Positions 39,100-48,249 of a stretch of DNA of 64,000 bases are shown one piece after another. A program made the position numbers and the translations under genes. A model generated the notes under the pieces. That model was not told the origin of the DNA, ran no database searches, and saw only the letters and a list, made by a program, of their open reading frames with translations. How positions within the stretch are numbered: the stretch's first letter is position 1; each line of letters opens with the position of its first letter. Source of the stretch: an uncultured Sphingomonadales bacterium (GTDB lineage Bacteria > Pseudomonadota > Alphaproteobacteria > Sphingomonadales > Sphingomonadaceae); assembly GCA_903821605.1 (NCBI GenBank), contig CAIJLZ010000013.1, positions 300,757 through 364,756 on the forward strand, in the 5' to 3' direction.

Positions 39100-39261
39100 G
39101 CCGTGTATAGACAAGGAGACGGGTGCTGCCCGGTACGAGCTCAGCAATAATCCCTGAGGCGATTCACATTCCTAGGGGGCTGTCCCTGACCAGGTCTTGG
39201 CCTGACTTACATGGTCCCCACCTGATGCTTTTGGCGTCAGAGGATATTCCGGCAAACGGCC
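39099..39261 (+). ncRNA. ssrS: 6S RNA (SsrS), candidate
   Basis: 6S RNA binds sigma-70 RNA polymerase by mimicking an open promoter. The assignment rests on position between zapA and the 5-formyltetrahydrofolate cyclo-ligase gene, where 6S RNA lies in many proteobacteria, and on length. The ends pair (39099-39104 with 39256-39261), and internal stems include 39222-39228 with 39234-39240. There is no plausible ORF. The ends are approximate, since the closing stem starts within the last codon of zapA. The fold was judged by eye. Confidence 0.65.
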
Positions 39262-39288
39262 ATGGCGGCCCCGTTACCTTCATTGGCC

Positions 39289-39864
39289 ATGACTGACGAC
39301 CCCAAAACCACCCTGCGGCAGCAACTGCGGGCACGTCGCCGGGCGCACGCCGAAGCGCTGGGCGCTATAGGCTGCACGGCCATGGCACAGGACGCCGCAC
39401 AGCGCCTCCGCCCCTTATGGCAAGCGGGCCGGATCGTCGTCGGCTATGTCGCAACAAATGGCGAGATCAGCGCCCTGCCCTGTCTATCCGCCGCCGCTGC
39501 CGCTGGATGCGTGACCGGACTGGGATGGATCGGCGACACGCCGGATTCGATGGTCTTTCGGCAATGGACGCCCGGTGCTGCATTGGCGGAAGGTGCGTTC
39601 GGCGTCCGGCAACCCATGGCCGATGCCGCCGTGATGGCGCCCGATATCATCCTGACCCCGCTCGTCGGCTTCGATGCCGACCGGAACCGCCTTGGCCAAG
39701 GTGGCGGCTTCTATGATCGCATTTTCCTGCGTCACCCCTTGGCGCGCCGGATCGGGCTTGCATGGGCGATCCAGCAATGCGACAGCCTCCCGCTCGATCC
39801 GTGGGACCAACCCCTGGATGTGATCGCCACGGAAGCGCAATTGTTCGGAGAATTGACCCCATGA
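39289..39864 (+). CDS. 5-formyltetrahydrofolate cyclo-ligase
   Basis: The enzyme converts 5-formyl-THF to 5,10-methenyl-THF with ATP, returning a stored folate to use. The 191-residue protein has KTTLRQQLRARRRAH at the N-terminus and the signature LTPLVGFDADRNRLGQGGGF with YDR following. ATG 39289 (MTDDPK) matches the family start; an in-frame ATG at 39262 would abut the 6S RNA. Its stop overlaps the start of the DUF2842 gene. It is the E. coli ygfA (fau) equivalent. Confidence 0.9.
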   Translation: MTDDPKTTLRQQLRARRRAHAEALGAIGCTAMAQDAAQRLRPLWQAGRIVVGYVATNGEISALPCLSAAAAAGCVTGLGWIGDTPDSMVFRQWTPGAALAEGAFGVRQPMADAAVMAPDIILTPLVGFDADRNRLGQGGGFYDRIFLRHPLARRIGLAWAIQQCDSLPLDPWDQPLDVIATEAQLFGELTP

Positions 39865-40067
39865 CCCCAAGCTGGCGCAAACCCGCAGGCATGTTCATTA
39901 TCCTTGGCCTGATAACGCTGATGGCATGGCTGGTGGGGAGCGTTTCCGACATTATCGGGGCATGGCATTGGGCACTCCAAATCCCGGTCTATGTCATCGC
40001 CGGGATCATCTGGATCATGCCGCTGAAACCCCTGCTGCGCTGGATGGAAACCGGCCGCTGGCGCTGA
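39861..40067 (+). CDS. DUF2842 small membrane protein
   Basis: The 68-residue protein begins MTPSWRKPAGMF and has two transmembrane helices, ending in the family motif IAGIIWIMPLKPLLRWMETG. DUF2842 is an alphaproteobacterial family of unknown function. Its ATG overlaps the 5-FCL TGA by four bases. A longer frame from 39762 lies inside the 5-FCL gene and is rejected. Confidence 0.85.
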   Translation: MTPSWRKPAGMFIILGLITLMAWLVGSVSDIIGAWHWALQIPVYVIAGIIWIMPLKPLLRWMETGRWR

Positions 40068-40134
40068 ATTTCAGCTTCGAATAAATTTCAGGAAAATCTT
40101 CCAAGTCACAGATATAACGCCACTTATCATGAAG

Positions 40135-40211
<77 letters not shown>

Positions 40212-40234
40212 ATGCTGCGCATGGCGTGACGGGG

Positions 40235-40263
40235 CAATTACGGGCGCGGGCAAAGACTGTCAA
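40235..40263 (-). promoter_or_regulatory. Promoter of tRNA-Asp
   Basis: On the minus strand TTGACA (40258-40263), a 17-nt spacer and TAATTG (40235-40240) form a near-consensus sigma-70-type promoter. Transcription would start about 16 nt before the tRNA 5' end. The rest of the gap to 40453 (about 190 bp) shows no gene. Confidence 0.7.
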
Positions 40264-40453
40264 GCAGCCAATGTGAGAAAAATTCCCCGGTCCGGACCAC
40301 CCCGGACGGGGCGTCCAAAGAGGCCCGGCAACCCAATGTGGACACCCCGCCCGGCGAACATGTTTACCGACTTTTTTGCCATGAGCGGCGCAATGATCCG
40401 GCCTGCTCGCCGTAACAGTCGCTGACCCAATTGTTCAGCGTCCGAGAGCGTCC

Positions 40454-41461
40454 ATGTGTTGCATCCGTTGCGTCAATGTCGAGCCGTTACGCAAGCCCGC
40501 CTTCACCGGTCTGGGGCTGCTGGTGCTCGCCACCGGGACGATGGCCGCGCACGCAACCGGCACCATCGCGGGCACCAAGATCGAGAGTGTTGCCACCGCA
40601 AGTTACAGCGCGATGGGCAGCGAGCGTTTATCGGTGCGATCCGCTGTGTCGTCGTTCCGGGTCGATGAAATGCTGGATGTCACCGTGGTGAACAGCGATC
40701 CCGGCGATATCTTGGCCGCAGCCGGAGCCGAAGGCGCGGCGCTGGGCTTCGACATCACCAATAATGGCAATGGGCAGGAACAGTTCAGCCTGACGACCGT
40801 CACCGCGCTGGGACAGGATGATTTCGACCCGCAGGCCCCTTCGATCTATCTCGATCACAATGGCAATGGCGTGTTCGAGCCTGCAATCGACGCCCTGTAC
40901 GTTCCCGGCGCCAATGATCCGGCGCTTGGCCCTGATCAGACGTTACGGGTCTTTGTCCTCGCCGCGATCCCCGACGAGGCGCAAGATGGGCAGAATGGGC
41001 GGCTCGACCTCCAAGCCACTGCCGTCACCTTAAGCGGCACGGCGGGCCTGTCCGCCGCAGGCGCGGGTGATGACGGGGTCTTTGCCGTGGTCGGGCCGAG
41101 TGGCGCGACCGCCAGCAGCAGCGGCCGATATGAAGCCAGCGCCGCCGCCCTCGCCTTCACCAAGACCGCAACCATCCTGGATGCCAGCGGCAGCCAGTCA
41201 CCAGCCCCCCACGCCATCATTACCTTTGCGCTGCGGGCTGTCGTTACCGGCTCGGGCAAGCTGGATGCGCTTGTCCTGACCGATCCGGTGCCGGCAGGCA
41301 CCAGCTATGTCCCCAACAGCATCCATCTCGACGGCATCGCGCAAAGCGATGCGCCCGACGGCGATGCCGCCACCCTTGCCGACAATATCGTGACGATCAA
41401 CCTCGGCAGTGTGCCGGGGGGCACGACCCGCCTCGCCACCTTCCAGGTTCGCATTCAGTAA
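40454..41461 (+). CDS. Secreted DUF11-type repeat protein, first gene of surface cluster
   Basis: The 335-residue protein has a signal peptide (hydrophobic core GLGLLVLATGTMAA, cleavage near AHA/T) after a basic, Cys-containing N-region. The mature part has an N-terminal beta domain with DITNNGNGQEQFSL and SIYLDHNGNGVFEPAIDALY, and a C-terminal DUF11-type domain with LVLTDPVPAGTSYVPNSIHL that ends exactly at the C-terminus in LATFQVRIQ. Aspartate-rich DHNGNGVFEPAID may bind calcium. The next gene starts 14 nt on. Function is unknown; a surface structural role is inferred. Confidence 0.75.
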   Translation: MCCIRCVNVEPLRKPAFTGLGLLVLATGTMAAHATGTIAGTKIESVATASYSAMGSERLSVRSAVSSFRVDEMLDVTVVNSDPGDILAAAGAEGAALGFDITNNGNGQEQFSLTTVTALGQDDFDPQAPSIYLDHNGNGVFEPAIDALYVPGANDPALGPDQTLRVFVLAAIPDEAQDGQNGRLDLQATAVTLSGTAGLSAAGAGDDGVFAVVGPSGATASSSGRYEASAAALAFTKTATILDASGSQSPAPHAIITFALRAVVTGSGKLDALVLTDPVPAGTSYVPNSIHLDGIAQSDAPDGDAATLADNIVTINLGSVPGGTTRLATFQVRIQ

Positions 41462-41475
41462 CGGAGTAGCATGCG

Positions 41476-41940
41476 ATGAAGACCCTTCTTTCCCTGCTCG
41501 CCGCGTTGTTGCCAGCGCCAGCCGTTCTGGCGGCTGGCAATGTCGCGCTGGAGAGCAAAATATTTGTCGAAAAGACGGTGCAGGATGCGCATGGCGCGCC
41601 CCGTATCGTGCTCCAGCCCCCCGCGCTGGTGGTCCCGGGCGAACAATTGGTGTTCGTGCTCGATTATAGCAATCGCGGCAATGCGCCGGCGACCAACTTC
41701 ACCGTCACCAACCCGCTGCCGCACGACATCACCTTTACCGATGCTGCAGACGCGGGTGCCGAGCTGTCGGTCGATGGCGGCAAGAGCTGGGGGCAGCTTG
41801 CGGTGCTGACCGTCCCCGGCAGCGATGGCAAGCGGCGTGCCGCGCGTCCCACCGATGTCACCCATATTCGCTGGGTGCTTAAACAACCCGTGGCCGTTGG
41901 TGAAAGCGGCCGCCTCACGTTCCGCGGCACCGTCCGCTGA
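41476..41940 (+). CDS. Short secreted DUF11-type protein
   Basis: The 154-residue protein has a signal peptide (MKTLLSLLAALLPAPAVLA/A) and a single DUF11-type beta domain: LVFVLDYSNRGNAPATNFTV, NPLPHDITFTDAADAG, and a C-terminal strand RLTFRGTVR. It contains a DGGKSWGQL stretch also typical of such domains. It lies between the first and third proteins of the cluster and is probably co-transcribed. Its small size suggests a subunit or linker rather than an adhesin by itself. Confidence 0.75.
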   Translation: MKTLLSLLAALLPAPAVLAAGNVALESKIFVEKTVQDAHGAPRIVLQPPALVVPGEQLVFVLDYSNRGNAPATNFTVTNPLPHDITFTDAADAGAELSVDGGKSWGQLAVLTVPGSDGKRRAARPTDVTHIRWVLKQPVAVGESGRLTFRGTVR

Positions 41941-41960
41941 TCCCTGAAGTCCTGCCCGTC

Positions 41961-41984
41961 TCCGTCGGCCGATCCACCGGCGGA
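41961..41984 (+). other. Intercistronic hairpin in the surface cluster
   Basis: An 8-bp stem with one G-T pair (41961-41968 with 41977-41984) and an 8-nt loop lies in the 73-nt space before the third gene. No T-run follows. The ribosome-binding site AAGGAAGAGAG is just downstream. Confidence 0.4.
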
Positions 41985-42013
41985 AGGGTCAACACGCACA
42001 AGGAAGAGAGACC

Positions 42014-43090
42014 ATGAAACAGACTAAAACACTCTCCGCCGTTAGCGCCCTTGCCATGTTGGCAATGGGAAGCGGCGCAGCACAGGCCGCGGGCACCACC
42101 TCCGGCACGACGATTTCAAACTCGGTAAGCGTCGCCTATCAGGTGGGCGGCGTCGATCAGATCCCGGTGACGGGTTCTGACAGCTTCACCATCGACCGCA
42201 AGATCGCGCTCACCATCGCCGAAACCAATTCCAACACCACCTATGTTTCGCCCGGTCAGGTCAATGTCGCCGTGGCCTTTTCCGTCACCAATAATTCCAA
42301 CACGGCGATTGATATCGCGCTCTCTGCCACGCAGCTATCGGGCGGCGCGGCAGCCCATGGCGGAACCGATAATTTCGACGTCAGCAACTTCGCGCTCTAC
42401 AAGGACGTGAACGGCAACGGCCTCTATGACGCGGGCACGGATACCGCGATCAGCTATGCTGATGAACTGGCGGCAGATAGCTCGATCCAGGTCATTGCCG
42501 TTGGCACGATCGGCCTGAGCCAGGTCACTAACGATGTCGCCGCCGTGGTGTTGACCGGCGTGGCGCGGGAAGCGGGCAGCGCCAGCTCGCTTGGCAACGT
42601 CATTACAGCCACATCGGGCGCGAACACGACGGCGGTTGATACGGTGCTGGCGGATGCATCGGGTGAAAGCGGCGACGTCGCCTATGACGGCATGCATAGC
42701 GACATGGACGATTTCACCGTGCTCGCCGCCACGCTCACAATCATCAAGACCAGCAGCGTTATCAGCGACCCGGTCAACAACACCAACGACCCGAAAATAA
42801 TTCCGGGTGCGGTGGTCGAACAGTGCATCGCGGTGTCAAACGCAGCAGATGGCGCGTCTGCCGAAAGCGTGACCGTCACTGAAACCGTGCCGGGTGATAC
42901 GACCCCGGTGCTGGGCAGCTATGGTGTCTATGAAGAAACCTCGGTGACCGGCACCGGAGCCGCAATGACGTGCAGCAATGACGGCACGCAGGATCTGAGC
43001 GCGGCATCCGGCAATACCGTGACGGGCACGCTCGGCAGTATCGCGCCGGGCGCGGCCAAGGGCATGCGCTTCCGCGTCACCATCCAGTAA
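42014..43090 (+). CDS. Secreted beta-rich DUF11-type protein with KIIPG motif
   Basis: The 358-residue protein has a signal peptide (cleavage near AAQA/A) and a low-complexity Thr/Ser/Ala-rich mature chain. Near residues 130-140 the segment LYKDVNGNGLYDAGTD is a likely calcium loop. The C-terminal domain begins VISDPVNNTNDPKIIPGAVV, contains QCIAVSNAADG, and ends GMRFRVTIQ at the very C-terminus. The same SDPVN...KIIPG module recurs in the last gene of the cluster. It is preceded by a good ribosome-binding site and may be the major structural subunit, which is inference only. Confidence 0.75.
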   Translation: MKQTKTLSAVSALAMLAMGSGAAQAAGTTSGTTISNSVSVAYQVGGVDQIPVTGSDSFTIDRKIALTIAETNSNTTYVSPGQVNVAVAFSVTNNSNTAIDIALSATQLSGGAAAHGGTDNFDVSNFALYKDVNGNGLYDAGTDTAISYADELAADSSIQVIAVGTIGLSQVTNDVAAVVLTGVAREAGSASSLGNVITATSGANTTAVDTVLADASGESGDVAYDGMHSDMDDFTVLAATLTIIKTSSVISDPVNNTNDPKIIPGAVVEQCIAVSNAADGASAESVTVTETVPGDTTPVLGSYGVYEETSVTGTGAAMTCSNDGTQDLSAASGNTVTGTLGSIAPGAAKGMRFRVTIQ

Positions 43091-43100
43091 CCGGAAGGAG

Positions 43101-43134
43101 GACCGGCACGCCGTTCCCCAACGGCGTGCCGGTC
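43101..43134 (+). promoter_or_regulatory. Perfect 15-bp hairpin between Shine-Dalgarno and start codon of the 1701-residue gene
   Basis: A perfect 15-bp stem (43101-43115 with 43120-43134) with a CCCC loop directly follows AAGGAGG (43095-43101). ATG 43144 lies nine bases beyond the stem. Folding would bring the distant ribosome-binding site to normal spacing. No T-run is present, so termination is less likely. A GTG at 43126 lies within the right arm and is a poor start. Confidence 0.7.
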
Positions 43135-43143
43135 ATCTCGCCC

Positions 43144-46100
43144 ATGCAGCCACGCGCTTATCAACTGGTCCGGATCGTCTTGTCGGCGGTCATGGCGGCG
43201 ACGATTGTCGTTCTGCCATGGGCGGCACCGGCTATTGGTCAGCAGGCCATCATCACCAACACGGCCACCGCCCGCTGGACGGTGGGGCACAGCACGCGCA
43301 CCTTGGCGTCAAACACCCTTGATATCGGCATCGATTATAGCGCGCCGCTGCCACAGGTGCAGTTTTACGGCTTCAGTACCTCCAGCCGGGGGACGCTGGC
43401 CCTGCCCTTGCCTGCCAATAGCTGTGCCACCCCGCCGGATGGCATGTCAGGCTTGGGCAGCGTGTGGTCAGCCATGGCGCTTGATCCCGCCCAAGTCGAT
43501 CCGGTGAGCGCCATTCATGCGGGACAGCCCTTGATCGTAGTGATCGACGATGCGACGGAAAATCTCGATCCGACCCGGCGCGAAACCGTGTCGACGACGA
43601 TTTCCAGCCCATCGGGCGACCGCGAAACACTGCTCTTGCAGGAAACCGCGATTGATAGTGGCCGGTTTGCCGGGGCGATCTTGACGATCATCGCGTCCAA
43701 TACCGCCGCGCCGGAAAACTGCCGCTTTTCGGTCCAGTCGGATGAAAGCCCAAGCATGACGCTGGAAAATGGCGAAACCGTGCAGAATCTCGGCAAGCAG
43801 CCGGTCAGCGTGCTGATCGACCCATTCGGCATGACATTCGACAGCAATACCGGCGACAGCCTGGATGGCGCGCGCGTCACCCTGTTGGACGATGCAACCG
43901 GCCTGCCTGCCGAGGTGTTCGGCGATGATGGTTCCTCGCGCTACCCGTCATCGATGACCACGGGTGAAACCGTGACCGATAGCAGCGGCACAATCTATCC
44001 GCATGGCAAGGGCGATTATCGTTTCCCGCTCGTCCGCCCGGGCCATTACCGGCTCAAGGTCGACGCACCATCCACCCATGCCGCGCCATCCGAACTCGGC
44101 CCGGCTGAACTTGCGCGGCTGCGGCGCCCCGACAATGGCGAATCCTTTGCCATCACGGGCGCGAGCTATGGTGCGGCCTTTCCGGTGCTGACTCCTTCGC
44201 CGGTGCGGGTCGATATTCCGCTTGATCGTCTCGCGGGCGCGCTGACGCTGTCGAAAGTCGCCAACATCACCACCGCCTTGCCGGGCGATGTGGTGGCCTA
44301 TCGCCTGAAAATCGGCAGCGCCAACCGGGACGCTGGAACTGGCCCGCTAACCCTGACCGACCATTTGCCTGAAAAGATGCGGCTGCGGCCCGGCACCGTG
44401 CATTATGTCCGCGATAATGCACCGGTCCCGGTCAACACGACCATCAGCCGCGACGGTCGCGATCTGACGGTGCAGATACCGCGGCTGGGCATCGGCCAAT
44501 CGGGCATGCTGAGCTATTTGCTGGAAATACGCCCCGATGCCCGGCCGGGCGATGCCCTCAACCGCGCCCGACTTGTGGACAGTCGCGGCGCGACCAGCCC
44601 GATTGCCGATGCGGTGGTCACGATCCGCCGCGACGAAATTGCCGACCGCATCACCATCATCGGCCGGATCGTGGATGGTGGCTGCGCGACCGATCCGACC
44701 AAGGCGGCGGGGGTCGCGAATGTGCGCGTGATGCTGGAGGATGGCACCTATACGGTGAGCGACGCCGACGGGCGTTATCACTTCGCGGGTGTGCGGTCCG
44801 GGCTGCATGTCGTGCAACTCGATACCAACTCGCTGCCAGCAGATCGCGCGCCAATCGACTGTGCCCGCGACACGCGATCCGGCGGCAGTGCGATTTCACA
44901 TTTCGTCGAGGGCAGCGGCGGCATGCTCAAAAACGTCGATTTCCGGTTGGTCGAGGCAGCGACCGGCGCGGTCGCGACCAGCGACCAGACGTTGGCCCCC
45001 ACCGCACCCAGCGATTCAGACGCGGCAGGCGGCGGACGGGACTGGATGGCCGGGCTGCAACCCGGCATTGATTGGCTGTTCCCCGAGCTGGATCATAACC
45101 CGCGTTCGCCTGCGGTGCGCGTCGTCATCAAACATGGACCGGAGCAGCACGTTCGGCTCGCCTTGAATGGCAAGCCGGTCGATCCCGTTACCTTTGAGGG
45201 CACCAAGCAAAGCGAGGACGGCAGCATTGTCGTTAGCGGCTGGCGCGCCGTCCCGATCCGGGAGCGCAACAACCAGTTGAGCGCCGAAATCATCGCCGCC
45301 GATGGCCGGATCATCGCGCGACTGGAACGCGACGTCCATTTCGCGGCCAGCCCGCTCAAGGCGGAATTGCTCCCGGCCCAATCGCGGCTGGTGGCAGATG
45401 GCATCCATCGTCCGATGATCGCGCTGCGCCTGACGGACCGCGACGGTCGGCCGGTCCGCCATGGCATGGTCGGCGATTTCTCGGTCCCGGCACCTTATTT
45501 CCCGGCGATGGAAGCCGATGCGCAAGCCGCGCGCCAACTTGCCGGGCTGGAACGCGCCCATCCGGTATGGCGTGTCATCGGTGATGAGGGTGTCGCCTAT
45601 ATCGAACTGGAACCGACCACAACGAGCGGCACGCTCACCCTCACCTTGCCATTTCGCGATGGGAAAGTGACCCGCAACCAGCGGCTGGAAGCCTGGCTCG
45701 ATCCCGGCAACCGGCCGTGGACCATTGTCGGCTTTGCCGCAGGGACAGCCGGGTTCAATACCTTGTCCGGTCGGATGGAAGATCTGCCACGCACCGGCAA
45801 ACGCTGGCAACGCGATGCCCGGCTCGCCCTTTATGCCAAGGGGCGGATCAAGGGAAAATGGCTGATGACGCTCGCCTATGATAGCGACCGTAAACGCAGC
45901 GAAACCACCTTTGGGGGGCTATTCGATCCCCATGCCTATTACACCATCTATGCCGATGGGTCGGAACAACGCGCCGATGCGGCCAGTGTCCGCAAGCTTT
46001 ACCTCCGCCTCGAACGCCCGCAATTTTATGCGCTGTTCGGTGATTATGCGACGGCCATCGATCAACCGATGCTCGCGCGTTATGTCCGGGGGCTCAACGG

Positions 46101-48249
46101 GCTCAAGTCGGAATATCGCGGCCAGCGTCTCGCGGCGACCGCCTTTGCCGCCGATCAGCCCAGTAGCCACCGACGCGAAGACCTGCCGGGTAATGGCACC
46201 AGCGGCCCCTATGGGCTGGCCAGCCGGCATATCCGGATCAATTCCGAGCAGGTGATGATCGAGGTGCGCGACCGGCTGCGGCCAGAACAGGTCAGCGCTA
46301 GCCGGATGCTGACCCGCCATATCGACTATGACATGGATTATGCCACCGGGACGCTCCGCTTCAGCGAACCGATCCTAAGCCGCAGCCCAGAGCTTGATCC
46401 GCAATATATCGTGATCGACTATGAAGTGGATGGCACCGCCATGCGTCATCTCAATGCCGGTGGTCGCGTCGCGTTGACCTCGCGAGACCGACGACTCACG
46501 CTCGGCACAACAGCACTGCGCGATGAAGACGATGTTCGCCAGTCACGGCTCGGCAGTGTCGACCTGCGTTACCGCCCGAGCGATGGCACCGAACTCCGGG
46601 CAGAAGTCGCGGCAAGCGACACCGCCACCCAGAACGGGCCACCTCGCGCCAGTGATGGCACGGCGACCGCTTGGCGCGTCGAAGCAGAACATCATGGCCC
46701 ACGGGTCGACCTGCTCGCTTATGCTGGTGAACAGCAGCCCGGCTTTGGCCTCGGCCAGCAGGACATGGGCGACAGCGGCATGCGCCGGGTTGGCGCAGAG
46801 GGGCGATGGCGGGTTGCCCCGCAACTTGCTTTATCCGCCAAGGTCTGGCTGGAGGATGATCTCGTCACCGGCGACCGCCGCCGCGCGGGTGAGGCGTTGA
46901 TCGAACGCGACGGGCCAAGGACCGATTTGAAATTCGGCACCGTTCTTGCCGAAGACCTGCTCGCCGACGGCACGATCCGTCGCAGCCGGCTTGGTAAGTT
47001 GGGCGTCAACCATCGCTTGTTCGACAACCGGCTGGAAATCGACGGCCAGAGCGAATTTTCACTCTATGGTCAGGATCGCAGCCTCGACTTTCCCGACCGC
47101 CATCGGGTCACCGCCCGCCTTGCCGTCACCAAGGGCGTGACGTTGGTTGGCGGCTATGAAATATCGCATGGCGCATTGATCGACGCCCGTACCGCGCGGC
47201 TTGGTTTCGACCTGCTGCCATGGGCTGGCGGGCGGATCACCGCCAGCGCGAACCGTCAACAGATCAGCGAATATGGCCCGCGCAGCTTTGCCGCTTACGG
47301 CCTTGCCCAATCGCTGATCCTCAATGACCATTGGACCATTGATGCGGCACTCGATGGCAACCGCACATTGGCCGGGATGGATTCCGCCAGCCTGCTCGCG
47401 TCATCCGATGCGGCACGCGGTGATCGCCCCTTGTTGCGCGACATGCGCATTGCCGAGGACTTCACCGCCCTATCGGCAGGGGCGACCTGGCGCGCCACGC
47501 GTTGGAGCTGGACCGGGCGCGCGCAATATCGCCGGGGTGATCAAAGCATCCGGCGCGGATTGACCAGCGGCCTGTTGCGCGAACTGGGCGAAGGCCGGGC
47601 GATTGGCGCGGCGCTGTCTCTTGAACGAGCGCGGACGCGCGATGGGGGCTATATGCGCACGACCTCGCTCGCGCTCTCTTGGGCGCACCGCCCGATGGGC
47701 AGCCGCTGGGCGTGGCTCGACAAGCTGGAATATCGTGACGATGCCAATCGCATGGGTGATAGCGGCGAACCCCTGCCCGGCGGCGATAGCTGGACGCCGC
47801 CTGACGGCAATCACAGTCGTCGGCTGATCAACAGCCTATCGCTCAACTGGTCGCCTTTGTCGCGGCAAGACGGCGATTATCTCGATCGCTCGGAACTCTC
47901 GCTATTTCTCGGCACGCGCTATGCGTCCAGCCGCTATGGGGCGGATGTGGTCGCAGGCTGGAGCCAGTTGCTCGGCCTTGATGCGCGGTTTGACATTACC
48001 GACAGGGTCGATCTCGGCGGTAGCCTGAGCTGGCGCACCAGCATCGGCTATCGCGCGCAATATCTCGCCCTTGGCCCGCAAATCGGCATTCGGCCCTTTG
48101 ACAATGGCTGGATCACCATCGGCTATAATCTGACCGGCTTTTCCGACCGGGACTTTGAAGACAGCCGCTACACCCGCGCCGGATTGTTCATCACGACCCG
48201 GCTAAAATTCGATCAGACCAGCTTTGCTGCATTGGGGTTGATCCGGTGA
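43144..48249 (+). CDS. Giant outer-membrane-type protein with DUF11/SdrD-like domains and beta-rich C-terminal half
   Basis: The 1701-residue protein has a signal peptide (cleavage near AIGQ/QA). Residues 1-330 form beta domains including SLDGARVTLLDD and YPHGKGDYRFPLVRPGHYRL. A DUF11-type domain (about 360-490, LTLTDHLPEKMRLRPGTVHY) and an SdrD/CarboxypepD-like domain (VMLEDGTYTVSDADGRYHF) follow. From about residue 850 the chain is a long series of amphipathic strands, with VRGLNGLKSEYRGQRLAATA and RHIDYDMDYATGTLRFSEPI, ending ARAGLFITTRLKFDQ-like strands. That suits a large outer-membrane barrel. It probably displays or exports its small neighbours. GTG 43126 is an alternative start. Confidence 0.75.
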   Translation: MQPRAYQLVRIVLSAVMAATIVVLPWAAPAIGQQAIITNTATARWTVGHSTRTLASNTLDIGIDYSAPLPQVQFYGFSTSSRGTLALPLPANSCATPPDGMSGLGSVWSAMALDPAQVDPVSAIHAGQPLIVVIDDATENLDPTRRETVSTTISSPSGDRETLLLQETAIDSGRFAGAILTIIASNTAAPENCRFSVQSDESPSMTLENGETVQNLGKQPVSVLIDPFGMTFDSNTGDSLDGARVTLLDDATGLPAEVFGDDGSSRYPSSMTTGETVTDSSGTIYPHGKGDYRFPLVRPGHYRLKVDAPSTHAAPSELGPAELARLRRPDNGESFAITGASYGAAFPVLTPSPVRVDIPLDRLAGALTLSKVANITTALPGDVVAYRLKIGSANRDAGTGPLTLTDHLPEKMRLRPGTVHYVRDNAPVPVNTTISRDGRDLTVQIPRLGIGQSGMLSYLLEIRPDARPGDALNRARLVDSRGATSPIADAVVTIRRDEIADRITIIGRIVDGGCATDPTKAAGVANVRVMLEDGTYTVSDADGRYHFAGVRSGLHVVQLDTNSLPADRAPIDCARDTRSGGSAISHFVEGSGGMLKNVDFRLVEAATGAVATSDQTLAPTAPSDSDAAGGGRDWMAGLQPGIDWLFPELDHNPRSPAVRVVIKHGPEQHVRLALNGKPVDPVTFEGTKQSEDGSIVVSGWRAVPIRERNNQLSAEIIAADGRIIARLERDVHFAASPLKAELLPAQSRLVADGIHRPMIALRLTDRDGRPVRHGMVGDFSVPAPYFPAMEADAQAARQLAGLERAHPVWRVIGDEGVAYIELEPTTTSGTLTLTLPFRDGKVTRNQRLEAWLDPGNRPWTIVGFAAGTAGFNTLSGRMEDLPRTGKRWQRDARLALYAKGRIKGKWLMTLAYDSDRKRSETTFGGLFDPHAYYTIYADGSEQRADAASVRKLYLRLERPQFYALFGDYATAIDQPMLARYVRGLNGLKSEYRGQRLAATAFAADQPSSHRREDLPGNGTSGPYGLASRHIRINSEQVMIEVRDRLRPEQVSASRMLTRHIDYDMDYATGTLRFSEPILSRSPELDPQYIVIDYEVDGTAMRHLNAGGRVALTSRDRRLTLGTTALRDEDDVRQSRLGSVDLRYRPSDGTELRAEVAASDTATQNGPPRASDGTATAWRVEAEHHGPRVDLLAYAGEQQPGFGLGQQDMGDSGMRRVGAEGRWRVAPQLALSAKVWLEDDLVTGDRRRAGEALIERDGPRTDLKFGTVLAEDLLADGTIRRSRLGKLGVNHRLFDNRLEIDGQSEFSLYGQDRSLDFPDRHRVTARLAVTKGVTLVGGYEISHGALIDARTARLGFDLLPWAGGRITASANRQQISEYGPRSFAAYGLAQSLILNDHWTIDAALDGNRTLAGMDSASLLASSDAARGDRPLLRDMRIAEDFTALSAGATWRATRWSWTGRAQYRRGDQSIRRGLTSGLLRELGEGRAIGAALSLERARTRDGGYMRTTSLALSWAHRPMGSRWAWLDKLEYRDDANRMGDSGEPLPGGDSWTPPDGNHSRRLINSLSLNWSPLSRQDGDYLDRSELSLFLGTRYASSRYGADVVAGWSQLLGLDARFDITDRVDLGGSLSWRTSIGYRAQYLALGPQIGIRPFDNGWITIGYNLTGFSDRDFEDSRYTRAGLFITTRLKFDQTSFAALGLIR

